NCBI RefSeq assembly: GCF_037392515.1
Contig: NC_090295.1
Location: 24,158,501-24,222,500, forward strand
Source: Haliotis asinina
Lineage: Eukaryota > Mollusca > Gastropoda > Lepetellida > Haliotidae
Length of the DNA stretch: 64,000 bases
Direction: 5' to 3'
The position numbers and the translations under genes are program-made. The notes beneath the pieces were generated by a model, which did no database searches, was not told the DNA's origin, and worked only from the letters and a program-made list of their open reading frames with translations. Numbering within the stretch: the first letter of the stretch is position 1; every line of letters starts with the position of its first letter. Positions 1 to 12,139 of the stretch are shown here, piece after piece.

Positions 1-229
1 ATGATAAGGTTTGAGCCACCTGACATTCCCAGCGAACACAACGCAAACTCTCATTTACATCTTTGCACAAACAACACAGACCGTTGTCAACTTTTTTTTC
101 ATTCTGACCAATTCCATTTTTGTGTAAATAACGCCTTGTAGATTTCGTAACGGTTACGAATTTACCGTGACAAACTATGTCCCCCCCCCCCCCCTCTTGT
201 GAACCAGCATAACAGAACAAAGACAAGTT

Positions 230-775
230 TAAAATTTTCTGATAATGTATTAAGGCAATGATGTGAGCAAGTTATACAAAGTCACAAGTCAATATCACAA
301 TATCGATTGCAAATACAATTCAAGTGAGACAAAAGCTAAGGCAATGGGTCACAAAATATAATATAGCAAACTCACCAAAGTCGTAGTACGAGGGAGAAAC
401 AGTTATGTAGAATGAAAACATAGCGAGCGATCTGACAGCAGTTTCAGGCGTTGACGGATATGTTGGGGATGTAACTCCAGTGAATCTGTATCGCTCTCAA
501 CACGGCAACTAGCCTTCATATATACTTGAAGTCGTTTCCCGAAAGTACGAGCACTTACTGCCATCACCAAAACTGCAGAATGCACTGGAAACAGTCTCCC
601 GGAAGTAAACAAACAGGAAGTCAAGGGCAGAAAATTCCCGGACAAGCCTGCTGCCAAAATCCAAAAAATTCGGATCATTATAATTATTATTCAAAACGCT
701 AAACATTGTGACCCAATAATAATTATTACTTAATTAACAACAAAATATACAGAAAATACACACTCGTAACAAAAT
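230..775. repeat. Diverged direct repeat, left copy
   Basis: This AT-rich stretch resembles 2665-2990 in the same orientation. Shared landmarks are the phrases AAACATTGTGACCCAA, AATAATAATTATT and AGAAAATACAC followed by CGTAACAA, in the same order. The two copies flank about 1.9 kb holding a LINE endonuclease relic and a Tc1 fossil. No gag or pol coding is visible between them, so I do not call them LTRs. Bases 181-194 are a pure C tract. Confidence 0.45.
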
Positions 776-1039
776 CTATACTGAAAGTCTTGGAGTAAAG
801 TGATAGTGCTCCAGTTTATAAGTAATGGGCTGTCTTTACTTGATTTTAGAATACTGGTGATGACTTTTAATGCTTGAAGGCATTTCATTCTTTTCTGATA
901 CATTTCTAACGAATCTATAAATCCATACTTGTAATTCCTTCAAACAAAAAAAAAAAAAAGATTTCGGTCAAGACATTCATATTGATGAATCTGCCTCCAT
1001 TATCATACAAAATGGGGTTTGCAGTCCATCATAGCACCA

Positions 1040-1500
1040 TTGAGATTTAATTCTAGAGTGTTACCGTACTTATTAATAATGATGTTGATCTCAAGATACA
1101 TAGGACCCTAATAGATAACAATGGCAATTATGTTATCGCTGATATTTCAAAAGAAGACATAAGATTAACACTAACTAATTTCTATGGACCTAATTATGAT
1201 GATCCTCAATTTTGCATCAGTCTGTTTGATAATATATATCTTAAAATTTGAAAATGATTCATTGGCAGTAGTTGGAGACTGGAACCTAGTGCTGGATCCC
1301 ACAACTAATCTTGAGAATTGTAAGCATGTGGACAATACAAAATCGAGAAATATTGCAGTAGAATTTATTGAAACTGATTGACATTTAAAGAAAGTTAAAT
1401 GATACATCGAAAAAACATACCTGGTGGAAAAAAACCAAGACAACAAACCAGACTTGATTTCTTTATTGTATCAGAAGACATTTTCAATATTTCGTTGTTA
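1040..1500 (+). mobile_element. L1/Tx1-like LINE endonuclease fragment (decayed)
   Basis: Translation with shifts gives the APE-type endonuclease signature of the L1/Tx1 group. LTNFYGPNYDDP lies near 1170-1205, then VVGDWNLVLDP near 1270-1300, then a TWWKKTKTTNQ-type stretch leading to LDFF near 1420-1470. In this family the GD(F/W)N motif supplies catalytic residues. The frame is broken by stops, and neither ORF1 nor reverse transcriptase follows, so this is an old truncated relic. A fragment from the 3' end of a similar family lies at 54985-55735. Confidence 0.6.
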
Positions 1501-1599
1501 CTGAGGTGACATACCAGATAGTGGTAGACATGTAAACTCTTCAGAAATACAAAAAACGCTCAGATATTTTCAACAGTTCCTCTGGATGTGTGTTAACAG

Positions 1600-2640
1600 C
1601 AGCCGTCATTAAAACAATTCATAGGTTGGAATCCCGTTATTCATTGCGCGTTTGTACACGTGTATCATAAACAAATCAAAACGACGCGTGAAAAGAGCAT
1701 GCAAAAAACGCTTTCCAAGTACGACATGTGCAATATGTCCGAGTAGAGATGCCAAGACTGGAGAAGCACGGGGAGCCCCAGTCCTCCTTTGCAAGACACA
1801 GCATTACCACAACAGCACCATATCGCAATCATGGCACTCCTGGTCTGGACACATTCATCTAGGTCTGTCATCAATGTCTTTCATTTGCTACACCAACAGA
1901 CACTGCAACACAATTGGGAATTCGAATATATCTACCAAATGTTAAACCTGTCCTGATACGACCACACCAACAACGACATGTTCAATGATTCGACAGAGTA
2001 CTGTCATGGAATCTGGGGAACTGGCGACGCTTTTTTTTCAATGATGAATCGAGTTTCCTCCAGTATTGATGGGATGGGAGACAACTCGTCTATCGACGTG
2101 GACACGAACGTTCTGTGCCACATTGCGTTCGACATGTCGAGAGATTGGGTAGAAATACGCCATAGTGTTGGGATTTGTCCTAAACGGATGTATCGAACCG
2201 AATATCGTGGTAATTCGAGGCAATCTTACATCAAACAGCTACATCAACCAGCTCCTCACACTTTTAACAACCAGAGGGAGCTGTTTCAACGCAACAAACC
2301 GCGACCCCAGACAGCTCGCGTAACAAATGCCCATTGTACCAATGCGAACGTCAGTGTCCTTCCCTTGCCTTCCAAATCGCCTGATCTTAATTAGATCGAG
2401 CATCACTGGGACGTGATCGACACGTCGCTACCGTCTTCTTGTAGACTTGCCGACGTGTTACAGGAGGAATGATGAAGAATTCTCCAAGCAAACATCCGAC
2501 GGCTTGTGCAATCCCAAGGCAGCGTCGCGCAGTGACGGCTGAAATGGTTGGTGTCACCGTGCATTGACCTTGTTACAATGAATAATTTGTCGTAGAAAAT
2601 GGTATAGGAACTCCCCTCAGAACTAGCAAAGTATAACACT
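1600..2640 (+). mobile_element. Tc1-like DNA transposon fossil
   Basis: Segments in several frames match Tc1-type transposase. A NDESSF block near 2040-2055 corresponds to the first catalytic Asp region. RQRELFQ-like sequence followed by TPDSS/ARVT near 2270-2330 corresponds to the second Asp block. LPSKSPDLN near 2370-2393 is followed by a stop and then IEHHWDVID, the D34E box. At least three stops and several frameshifts separate the blocks, so it is inactive. I could not define its terminal inverted repeats. Confidence 0.7.
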
Positions 2641-2664
2641 TACAAGTCTTGAATATTCAATTAT

Positions 2665-2990
2665 ATGTATTCAGAAAGCAAGATCAAGGTACAAAGATTC
2701 ACAATAGAGATTTCATGTACAATGCAAATGAGTCAAATATAAAGTAATGGGGCACAAATGTAATATCAACTCAATTTAGAATTTTCTCGTGGTCTCCCGC
2801 ACAACTAATCAAAACACACACTCAAAGGGAGGTAACTCTAAAGCGATATCTTAAAGCCTGCTGCCGAAGTACGAAAAGCATTGAACAGTTATGATACGAA
2901 ATGTGACCAAAAATAATTATCACTCAAAACTTTAAACATTGTGACCCAAATAATAATTATTGCAGAAAATACACTATCGTAACAACCTGA
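2665..2990. repeat. Diverged direct repeat, right copy
   Basis: This is the partner of the repeat at 230-775, with the same order of landmark phrases around 2930-2985. It also contains the 12-mer GGGAGGTAACTC at 2827-2838, which recurs elsewhere in the window near transposon and gene starts. Confidence 0.45.
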
Positions 2991-3420
2991 ACGCCCTCTT
3001 GTGTCCACACATTTTCAGTGACCGAACTGAATTAACTGTGTTGATGCTTAATGGACCTATTTACACGTAAATATGTTTAATGCATTTCCTTATTTGGGCC
3101 TGTGCGTTTCTTTTTTTAAGAGTTTATATATATCCCTGTGGCTGAATCGACTGTAGTGTGTATTGATTACTTTCATGGTAGCGTTGCCTGTATATTTATC
3201 AAAACAATTAATCGACAAAACAAATACGCTCATTGCGCATATCATGTCAGGTTTCTATTCACCACAAATAAACTTCAGCTATCGTTGTCAATCCAGTCAT
3301 GTACTACAGACAACTTCATTCGTTGCGAGATCTTCTGAACTGAAACGATGTCTTGTAAGAATCGTTAATCCTTACGGAAAAAACCGTAACCGAAACCGGT
3401 GTGGAATTGATCTCAGCACA
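2991..3420. other. Gene-free stretch, nothing recognised
   Basis: This is AT-rich sequence upstream of the SLC22-like gene. Short open frames exist but show no family resemblance. It could hold promoter or 5' UTR sequence of that gene, but I see no clear TATA box or other decisive element. Confidence 0.4.
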
Positions 3421-3600
3421 ACCAATGCTAGTCGTAAGAGATGACTAACGAGATCGGGCGGTTAGGCTTACTGACCTGCATTGAACGATGCTCATGATGT
3501 TGATCATTGGCTAGTATGGCCTAAACATATTATTTACGGACTGCTGAAATAAAGCTGGAATTATGCTGAGTGCGGCTTAAAACACCAAACAAACCAACCT
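3421..3600 (+). repeat. Gastropod interspersed repeat, fragment
   Basis: This matches the repeat seen most fully at 35160-35395. The shared order is: CTAGTCGTAAGAG, GACTAACGAGATCGGG, GATGCTCATGATGTTGATCA, then TGCTGAGTGCGGC near the end. It lies directly upstream of the first recognised exon of the transporter gene. Confidence 0.7.
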
Positions 3601-3709
3601 TACGTAAAATCCACGTTTTAAAGAAATAACAATTCTTGCCCTTTGTGCACGGATGTTTGTAGAATTCACCTACAAAGGCAGTCCCACATTCGCTCAGTAC
3701 GTGAAAGGC

Positions 3710-6700
3710 ATGCATTTGGAAACTCTCATTGACGACCTTGGAGGATTTGGTGCGTACCAACTGATTCTGGTCCCGATATTGGCGTTATCCACGCTGGTAC
3801 TTGCCCCTACCATGTTGATGATGGCATTTGCTGGCGTGGAACCTGACTGGTGGTGTGCGTCACAAGATCTACAATCCAGGCCGTGGAACATGAGCTATGC
3901 GAACGAGAGTTACCAAAATTGTTTTTGGAACGGAACATGTGAAAGGAAGTTCAGTGATTCCATGGAGACGGTTGTCACAGAGGTAAATATGTGAAAACTG
4001 TTGGGTTTTTTTGTTTGTTTGTTTTGCTTGTTTGTATTTTTTTAGTTTTTTTTGCTTACCCTGTAAAAGGCAAATAATACGTATGACAACATCTTGTTTA
4101 TTGTATGTCACGATGTTTCTGGTCTATTCCTTGCCACTTCGTACATTGATACAAACAAGATACATAAATGAGTATATATACTAAATTGTAAAAGAAGAGC
4201 TAGTGTTGAGTGGTGTATGCAAGAACGATGTGATGAAAGGGTGAGATTTATAGACTATGGATCTATGCCCAGAAACGTTGTGGTATCAGTTCATCTGCCG
4301 GAGAGACAAGGAATGGCCCATAAAACGTTGTGACATCAATAAACAATAAGTTGCCACCCAAATAATATGCCTTTTACTTCAATACCAACTTTTAAATGCC
4401 TCTAAAAACCCAGAAGAAAATGAGAATCCCACAGCAATGAATGAACGAGCGAGTTGGTTTTGATAAGGGTATGGTCCCAACACACCGGAATAATTACGGG
4501 TGCGCATCGGGATTCGAGCCTACAGCTGAATGTTTCGAGCGTACCAAAAGGTAAATATGTCTTGCAGAAGCTCTAATATCAAATATACTGACTGTTAAGA
4601 TTTCATTTTAAGCTTTGCTATTCAGAATCAAAGGCCTCCAGCTCTGAGGACATGAATATATACTACAAACAAAAAGTATGGGAACACCTTAAACTTTGAC
4701 AGTCATTACTTTTTACGGTAAATTCTTTCTGTATGCTTCATGGACACTTTAAACGACATTATGGAACATGCATTGGAGCAACTTATTCGTTGTGTTTGAT
4801 TGAAATGAAACATTGTCCAAAACAGAGAAAATCACGGGTGCTGAAACACACCAGCACCATGTTTGATTCAAATACCCAAACACAACAGTCTAGTACATGT
4901 GGAAGACGGACCTCCCACATCCACATGAATTGTTTCAAAAAAAACTTGGCAAAAGGTGACAAACACTATACAAATGGCATGAAATAATAAAATGCACTTC
5001 GTCTTCCACTGCTAATGCACTTTCATCGGACATCATCGGTGAAATGATTACACACTAAGTGCAGCATTACATATGCCTTTGCACTTTTGCCTAATTTCAG
5101 TGGAACTTGGTCTGTCAGATGAGCTGGATCAGCAATGCAATGATATCCATTCAAATGGTCGGTGTGCTGGTTGGCACAATGATAGCTGGCTATTGTGCAG
5201 ACGCATATGGTCGGAAGAAGGTTTTCTACATTGGACTTCTTCTTATCTTCGTTGGAAATACAGCTTCGGCCTTCTCTGTTTCCTGGATCATGTTTACAGT
5301 TTTACGAGCGGTTCTTGGCATTGCCTGTAGCTTTATATTAAGTACAGTATACCTCTACCAGATCGAGTTTGTTGGGAAGAAATGGCGAGCATTTGTTTCA
5401 TCTCTTCCATCGTGGCCGGTGTCGATCATGATATTCAGCCTCATGGCGAAATGGCTGCACCATTGGAAATGGCTGCATCTCTCAATGGCAGTTTTGACAG
5501 TTCCCATCCTCCTTACTTGGTTGTAAGTAAAAATATGTTATTATATGTAAAATGTTGATTGAGCTTAGTTTTAAGAGGCTTTAAGTAATATTACAGCAAT
5601 ATCACGGCAAGGATGATAAATGACTTTCACACATTGTGGAATCGAAACCAGGTTTTCCGGCGTGAAGAGCGTATGATTACCCACAAGATTCCTATATATT
5701 CAAATCATGTATCAAATCGCACAAAAATTACAAAAGTTATCACTCTTCTTTGCCCACCTAATAAAATCTTTAACCATTGAACCGAAGAAGGTCTCTCAGA
5801 AATATCGTGCAAGTCCTGTGATTTCGCACCATGTTACTACTGAGATCTTACTTATGCCGTGAGACAGTTGTTCGATTCAAATTATACCATTTCATTACAA
5901 AAGTAAAAAAACCCACCGTGTTTGATCACATGACACATGTCACAATGAATTTGATACTTTTATTTTGTCATATCGATTAAAGTAAAACAATGGGATTAGC
6001 TTTAAACATTTTTTAGATTAAGCTTTAAATCTTTCCTAAACTCGTGGCTTATGTTTTTGCAAAGCTTTGTTCCAGAATCCCTCCGTTGGCTGGCGGTAAA
6101 GGGCCGAGTTAAGGAGGCGAGGCGTGTTATCATCAAGATGGCGGCCTACAACAAGAAACCAGTTCCTGATACTTCAATACTTGATCTGATCGCGGAGGAG
6201 GAGAAGGCAGAGGGGAACAAAGCCAACTCCTACTCCTATAAAGATTTGCTGAAGACAAGGAAACTAACTCGGAAAACAATATTTTCGTGCTATATCTGGT
6301 AGGTTGATCAGATTATGAATTATACTGTCTGTGATTCACTGAAAATGCGTTTCGTTATGATATTTAAGTAATCCCTGAATGTGACTTTGTTAGGAATAGT
6401 AATGTGTACCATCATCAAATGATACTCCAGACGAAATACACTGGTATTTGCATGGTTAAGTGAATACCGCAGCTTAGCAGTATGTCGTCAGGTCACTTCT
6501 TGTGGCTGAATATATACTAAATTAGAATCGGAAAAAGAAAACGGATACAATTCAAAATCTCGCGCGTCCCAAACCTTGAAATACGCATATCCCAGCTTGC
6601 ACACGTTTTCAGAAGGCTGCAGATGGGGAAGTTCATTCAGCAAATTTACATTGAGGAAACTCATCACAACGTCGTAACAACCTTTCCGATACTTTAGTGT

Positions 6701-9700
6701 CACGATGGAGTGCATGAGATGATTTTTCAGTCTTCTCAGCTAAAGCTTCAGAAAACACACGACCAAAACAACTGCTGGGAAAACTGTTCGAATATTATCG
6801 TGAAATATGCCGTCAGACAATAAAATATGTCAGCATTAAAAACATTGACCCTGTGGTTGTTTTGGGACGTAATCATGACGTGTCACAAAGTCAAGCCACG
6901 CCTTTGTGACAACGAAACAACGAAAGCATAACGTTGTGTGAGCGTGAAATTGTTAGCTGGGATCAATTTCTTACTTGTATGCGCACGAAATATTTCTTTC
7001 GGTCAAACATAGTTGTATTCCCATGAATTCCTTTAAAACATAAACCTCATCGTAATGATATATCAAACTAACATGAAGTTTCGACTCAGTTATTATGTTT
7101 TCATGGATCATTTCAAAGCATGTTAGTACAATGAACCAATGAGCACCCGACATGCCAGCTTGTAACTGACCGACATGCTGGAACAACGAATGCATAAATT
7201 AGTATGAACGCATACTGTAGCAGTCACAGTACACAACTGTACAATTATGCAACATATGCCATAAGGCTGCGATCGTGATGATTAGAAGACATGTAGGAGA
7301 GATATTTTTGCAATGATATAAATTAAAGAGGTATTTTTCGAAGACAGTTGCTGTCACTGATCATTTTCATCATTGTTATAAGCGTATTTACATGACACTA
7401 TAGTCCATCCCAGCTACATGCATGCTCAAAACGCTTTGTTTTCCCCCAAGCATTCATTGTATTGTCAACCTGGGGATCAAACAAATCTTGCCGCCACGGG
7501 GCGCACCAAGCTAATGTGATTTTCCCAACCTCACACACTTATGATGTGGTTATTGACTGTAAATGTCCCTGAAATGAGAATAATTTACAGGAGAAATTCA
7601 TTTTCCCCCAGGTTTTCTTGCTCAGTCGTGTACTATGCCATTAGCTTTGGGTTGAAGAATCTGTCAGGTGATTTCTACCTCAACATGCTCCTTATGGCCC
7701 TGACTGAGTTGCCAGTAACGCCTTGCATCGTCCTCGTCACGTCTCTGTGAGTCTGCATCAAAGAGTTTGTGTAATGCTTTCCTCTGTCTTTTCCAGAAAT
7801 GTGTTGCAAATGAAAAAGCAAAGACATTTCCGAAACTAAGGTTATTGATACACCGACCAAACACAATTGATGTTAAAGTGTTTATAAACTGTTTCCAGAG
7901 TGCGAGCAATATCTTTGGAAAGTGGTAAAAACTTCACTAAAAATATCAATGAGAAGGGAAAGACGTGGACAATGAGAAATACAGCTAATCATTGATTAAA
8001 TTACAACAGGCATGCAAACAAGTTTGTCAACATCATAGCCATTTTAGAAACATGAAAAATGTATCCTGGAATCGAATGAACTGAATTCGGTTCGACTCTG
8101 TGACGCCAATCTTTCTTAACGAGGTCTCTGGTGAGTCTTTTTTTTTGTCCATTTACCTGATTCATTTCGTTACAATGTATCCCTCCAAACCGGATTCCAC
8201 GAAAACCTGATGGACAAAGATGCAAAAACGTCATCACATTGAAATATGAATTTCCCTGTTCAAATAAAATCATTTTTCATCCATTCCACACTGAAAAACA
8301 TTCTTGGATCCATGTTCAGATTCGGAAGGCGCATTTGTGGCTCCGTGGCGTTCCTTCTAACGGCCGCAGGATGCTTTGGCCTGGCGATATCGACACGGTT
8401 AGGTGAGTCTGTGACTTAAATACATATTCCTGTAAAACAAACGGTCGACCAAGTGAGACAAAGGTGTGCTGCAACACTGCAGTGACAAAACACATACACA
8501 CACAGACACACAGACACACAGACAGACACACAGACAGACACACGCACACACACACACACACACGATTTCGCCAGGTGCATAAGCTATGCGCATTTAAAGA
8601 CCAAGAAATAGTTCAAATACATGCACAGAAAACGTCGCTTCTTTAAGAACCAGTCGCTGCTTTGTCCCACAGCTCCGGAGGAGGATAAAGGGAACTATAT
8701 CAACGCATGCGCACTGATGGCCAAGTGTGCAACATTTCTGGGATGGCTGGTTATACAGGCTTTGTGTGTAGAACAGTATCCAACTGTTATCAGGTATGAG
8801 ATGTCGTCCTGGAGCAAATTCATGTTCTCCGTTAACACCTGGTGTCATCACTCATGTTCAGCGGTACGTTCATGTTCTCCGTTAACACCTGGCGTCATCA
8901 CTTATGTTCAGCGGCACATTCATGTTCTCCGTTAACACCTGGCGTCATCACTTATGTTCAGCGGCACATTCATGTTCTCCGTTAACACCTGGTGTCATCA
9001 CTTATCAGCGGCATATTCATGTTCTATTCACATCTCTTTTACTTTTGCGCCCTTGTCGGACATTCGCGATTAATTATTTGTTGGACGTTATATTTTTGCA
9101 ACAGAAGCAATATTTTGCATTAATATTTATCTTCTTGCCCACAGTGATATACAAGTGTCATGGCGTGGAGTGCACCATCAACATCGCTAGGGAACGTTTG
9201 CAGAAATCAAAATGTCCGCCTCGCAAAATTGATGCTTATGACCATTTTGTTGCATATAGTACAATTCTTAATGTGAATATTTATAATGCCTCGGTGCACC
9301 GCGTCACATCAAAGACAGATTAAATCAAAACGAAAAGCATTCATGGGTAAAAAATATCCATATTTTAAAGAACAACAAACTGTTTATATTAATTAGTATG
9401 GGAGAACGTGTTTGAAACGTCACCGCCAGTATATTGGTATCAGTGAATTTTCTGCCGAAAAATATTCTATTGACTTGCCCAAAGAAAAGCTGGTGATGAT
9501 AACTATTTGAATGGTCCTCTTGAAAGGGTAAATGATGTAAAGGGTGTGACACTTCTTTGACACTCACATCCGTTTCTCAAGATTTGAATGAAAATTTATT
9601 TATGTCGTAATATAGCAATTTATGTAGACTGCTTCTCATCACTTATGTTTACTTCAAAACATTAATGTTTTAGGGATGGGACGGGTCCAAATTTTCTACC

Positions 9701-11217
9701 CGAGTAAACCACTCCCAATTACCCTATCCTACCCGGATATACCTTGTGGTAATCTCTGACATCAAATTTGCAAGAAATGACAATAGATTCTTCAGCACGG
9801 AGGCTAAAATGTCGAGTTTTCCTGCATCTTAAACATGCATTTTTTTCAAAAGATATGGCTGTATGTCTAAATCTTCAACGACAATATTACCGTTTAATCG
9901 TGAAAGAATAACATATTACGGGTACCCGGGGCCAAGTCATTACCCACCCGTCCCGGGTGTCCGAGTTACCCGTCACAGCCCTAGAATATTTCAAATGTGT
10001 GTGGAGTGTATTTTCCATGCTTTATCCCCCATTCATTGGTATGGCAGCCACTTGAGAAAGTCACCACTATTGTTTATCCGTTAAGATCAGGATACCCCTG
10101 ATGATAAGAGACGACTGACGGCATCGGGTGGTCATGATACATGCTATCGTATCCCAAATGCGTATTCAATGCTCATGATGTTGATCAGTGGATTGTCTTG
10201 TCCAGATCTGGTTATTTACAGACCAACTCCATGTAGCTGGAATATTGCAGAGTGAAGTGTTACACACCAGACAAGCACCACGCCACTAATGCGCCAAGAG
10301 ACACCAGCGTATAACCAAACACATTTCTACTTCCAAGATTATCACACCTTACGAAATGTACAGTCACAGAAAACAGTATTATCCCACTAACTATTATTTA
10401 TTTTTGTGTGCTCAAAGGAATTTGGGATACGCTGCTATGAATTGCGGTGCACGAATTGGCGGTATACTCGCAGGTCAAGTCTTGACTCTGGTGAGTGGCT
10501 CCATGGCATTCAGTTTTCATGAGCACATAAAAGTAGATATGTTCCATTTCTAGTCGCTCGTTCTGTAATTTCTTGAGAGTGAGTATTATCATCTACAACG
10601 CAAGCACTGCGTGAAGTAAAGAAGTGTTGACGTGAAAGTAAAATTTGGTACTCCGTCAGCCTGTTGCATGTGGTTCTGTCTTTAACTGACATCAATCCAA
10701 GAACACACGAAGCAGTCATCATGTCTGTCTACAGCCGATTACGCAGATGCACAAATCGAATATGGTTGTTTGTAGCATAGACACATCTTTGATCAATCTT
10801 CACACCTAACTCTGTTATTTGTATTAATATCTTCACACACGTCTGGAATTTGTGTCTTTTTAATCAGTATAACTACGGATGCATATATTTTGAACAGTTG
10901 AAATGAATGCAACACCCATATTGTTATGTACATATCGACATCGTGTATGTTTAACAGATACTTATCTCATGTCATTTCAGGGTGGAAATAAGGATCTGAT
11001 GGTGCCATTCATTGCACTGGGAATCATTGTGTTCCTCACAGTGCTTGCTACACTGGGGCTTGATGAAACAAGGGGAAAAGCTTTAGAGGACACCATGAAA
11101 ACCTTTACATCGGGGATGACTGAGCAAGAGAAGGTGCTCATAGTGGAAGAACAACCGGCATCCACACGTCCTTACGATAACCAGACTGGCATGCATGCCG
11201 AACACACTGGGGACTAA
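3710..11217 (+). CDS. SLC22-type organic cation/anion transporter (8 exons)
   Basis: Predicted plasma-membrane transporter of the SLC22 branch of the major facilitator superfamily, moving small organic ions; substrate unknown. Exons: 3710-3982, 5101-5522, 6065-6298, 7612-7746, 8320-8402, 8673-8793, 10418-10490 and 10981-11217. All junctions are GT-AG and in phase, giving 525 codons (SLC22 proteins are usually 500-600) and a TAA-type stop. The amino end LETLIDDLGGFGAYQ matches SLC22 starts. The large first extracellular loop has NMS, NES and NGT glycosylation sites and cysteines. The MFS signature ADAYGRKK is at about residues 124-131, PESLRWL at about 235-241, and DETRGKALEDT near the C-terminus. 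An upstream in-frame ATG at 3653 would add 19 residues; I prefer 3710 because homology begins there and its -3 base is G. Introns are rich in repeats. A subtype (OCT, OCTN or OAT) cannot be assigned by eye. Confidence 0.88.
4230..4370 (+). mobile_element. Possible Penelope-like 3' tail in intron 1
   Basis: Two copies of an AAACGTTGTG motif, at about 4271-4281 and 4323-4332, sit in a short tandem arrangement followed by AATAAACAATAAGTTG. Similar motif order is seen near the Penelope-like fragments at 36356-36458 and 38704-38745. No coding sequence is attached, so this is a weak call. Confidence 0.35.
5580..5692 (-). mobile_element. tRNA-derived SINE fragment, intron 2
   Basis: On the minus strand it reads GGTTTCGATTCC, a good Pol III B box, after CTTCACGCCGGAAAACC. 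It then continues into the family's tail (GATATTGCTGTAATATTACT). It matches the fuller SINE at 18451-18615. Confidence 0.6.
8490..8562. repeat. CA/CAGA microsatellite in intron 5
   Basis: Simple sequence of CACACA and CAGACA units. Long open frames here on both strands (Cys/Val or His/Thr repeats) are artefacts of the repeat. Confidence 0.9.
8821..9018. repeat. 50 bp minisatellite, about 4 copies, intron 6
   Basis: The unit begins CATGTTCTCCGTTAACACCT and recurs at about 8821, 8871, 8921 and 8971. Copies differ by single bases (for example TGGTGTC and TGGCGTC). It starts 27 bp after the exon 6 donor. Confidence 0.9.
9673..9984. mobile_element. hAT-like MITE in intron 6
   Basis: The left end reads TAGGGATGGGACGGGT. 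The right end, on the minus strand, reads TAGGGCTGTGACGGGTAACT. These are imperfect terminal inverted repeats of the type common in short non-autonomous hAT elements, and CCCGGG/ACCCG-rich subterminal sequence lies at both ends. Flanking octamers TAATGTTT and GAATATTT match at 6 of 8 bases, compatible with an old hAT target duplication. There is no transposase inside the 0.3 kb. Confidence 0.5.
10085..10275 (+). repeat. Gastropod interspersed repeat in intron 6
   Basis: Copy of the 35160-35395 family. It contains GACTGACGGCATCGGGTGGT, GCTCATGATGTTGATCAGTG, GGATTGTCTTGTCCAGA and TATTTACAGACCAACTCCA. Confidence 0.75.
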
Positions 11218-11613
11218 AACTGAAAAAAAAAAACGCTAAGTTTTTGCGTAAGCACAAAATACATGTATTCTTTCGTGTACATATTCAATACCGTATGATT
11301 AAAAATTGATTAGAATTCTTTATTGACAACTGACTATTTCTATACAAAAGTATCAACACATGCATTCTGATTTTTTTAGCAATATGGAATCGAGAATCTT
11401 GATTTAAACATACATTATTAGCCATACTGGCGAGGAGATTCTGTGTGATATCTCTGTATATTTGCACACTGTGCTATTTAGTGATTCTCGGTTATGACTG
11501 GTCGATCGTATATTTGTACATTTTCATTAGATGCCGGAACTACTTTTACATCACAACGTTCCTCCATAATACTTCATCGATTCATTGATGAATTCGCCGT
11601 GTTGTAATCGTTC

Positions 11614-11619
11614 AATAAA
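11614..11619 (+). terminator. Poly(A) signal AATAAA for the SLC22-like gene
   Basis: The first AATAAA after the stop codon lies about 400 bases downstream, giving a plausible 3' UTR of about 0.4 kb. Only the hexamer is visible. Confidence 0.45.
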
Positions 11620-11869
11620 ACTGAAATTAATCATTACAAATGTGTGTGGTTAATGATATCGCCATCAAATCATTTTGGAAACTATCGAATTGTATTGTGT
11701 TCCATGACGTTTTGTGGTTAGTATGCGACTAATTATAGGTTTCATCCGTACATGAATACAGCATTTACATATGTAAACCTTTGAATATGTGAAAGTCACA
11801 TCGCCGTAAAAGCCATGTTTAAAATCGGATCGGAATTCTGAGTCCATTTCTTAGAGTCAATTTGTAATA

Positions 11870-12118
11870 ATAATTGTGCCTGGGTTCTACGGAAGCACAA
11901 CCCTTCTGACCACCGGGTAATGCAGAAGGCTGTAGTATTGGGGAGCCTTCATATTCTCCGGAAAGTTCTTTGAGGGTTTGACTAGGCAGTGTTTCCTGGG
12001 AGACGTCCAATGCGCTGTCTGGGCTGAGTGTAGCGCTGATGATGAGCCTTACAGGCCTGACTGTACCAGAATCACCCGAACACTCGCTGCTGCATTTCTA
12101 TCTTAATCTGTAAAACAT
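11870..12118 (+). mobile_element. Non-LTR retrotransposon 3' end, copy 1 (5' truncated)
   Basis: This repeats, in the same orientation, the last part of the element at 12140-12725. Shared phrases are CAACCCTTCTGACCACCGGG/CATCCCTTCTGACAATCTGGG, GTAATGCAGAAGG, ATTCTCCGGAAAGTTCTT and the final TCTTAATCTGTAAAAC. It is severely 5' truncated. Confidence 0.6.
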
Positions 12119-12139
12119 GGTAACAACGGATCGTCTTTC

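Noticed and set aside
4668..4985. Tc1-type MITE beginning TACTACAAACAAAAAGTATG
   Set aside because: The opening resembles Tc1-family ends from memory, but I could not find the matching inverted end, so it was not listed as a feature.
8464..8646. Open frames of Cys/Val or His/Thr repeats on both strands
   Set aside because: They translate a CA/CAGA microsatellite inside an intron of the SLC22-like gene.
8821..9323. 139-codon frame with repeated FMFSVNTW
   Set aside because: It runs through the 50 bp minisatellite and has no family match; the repeat explains the periodic peptide.
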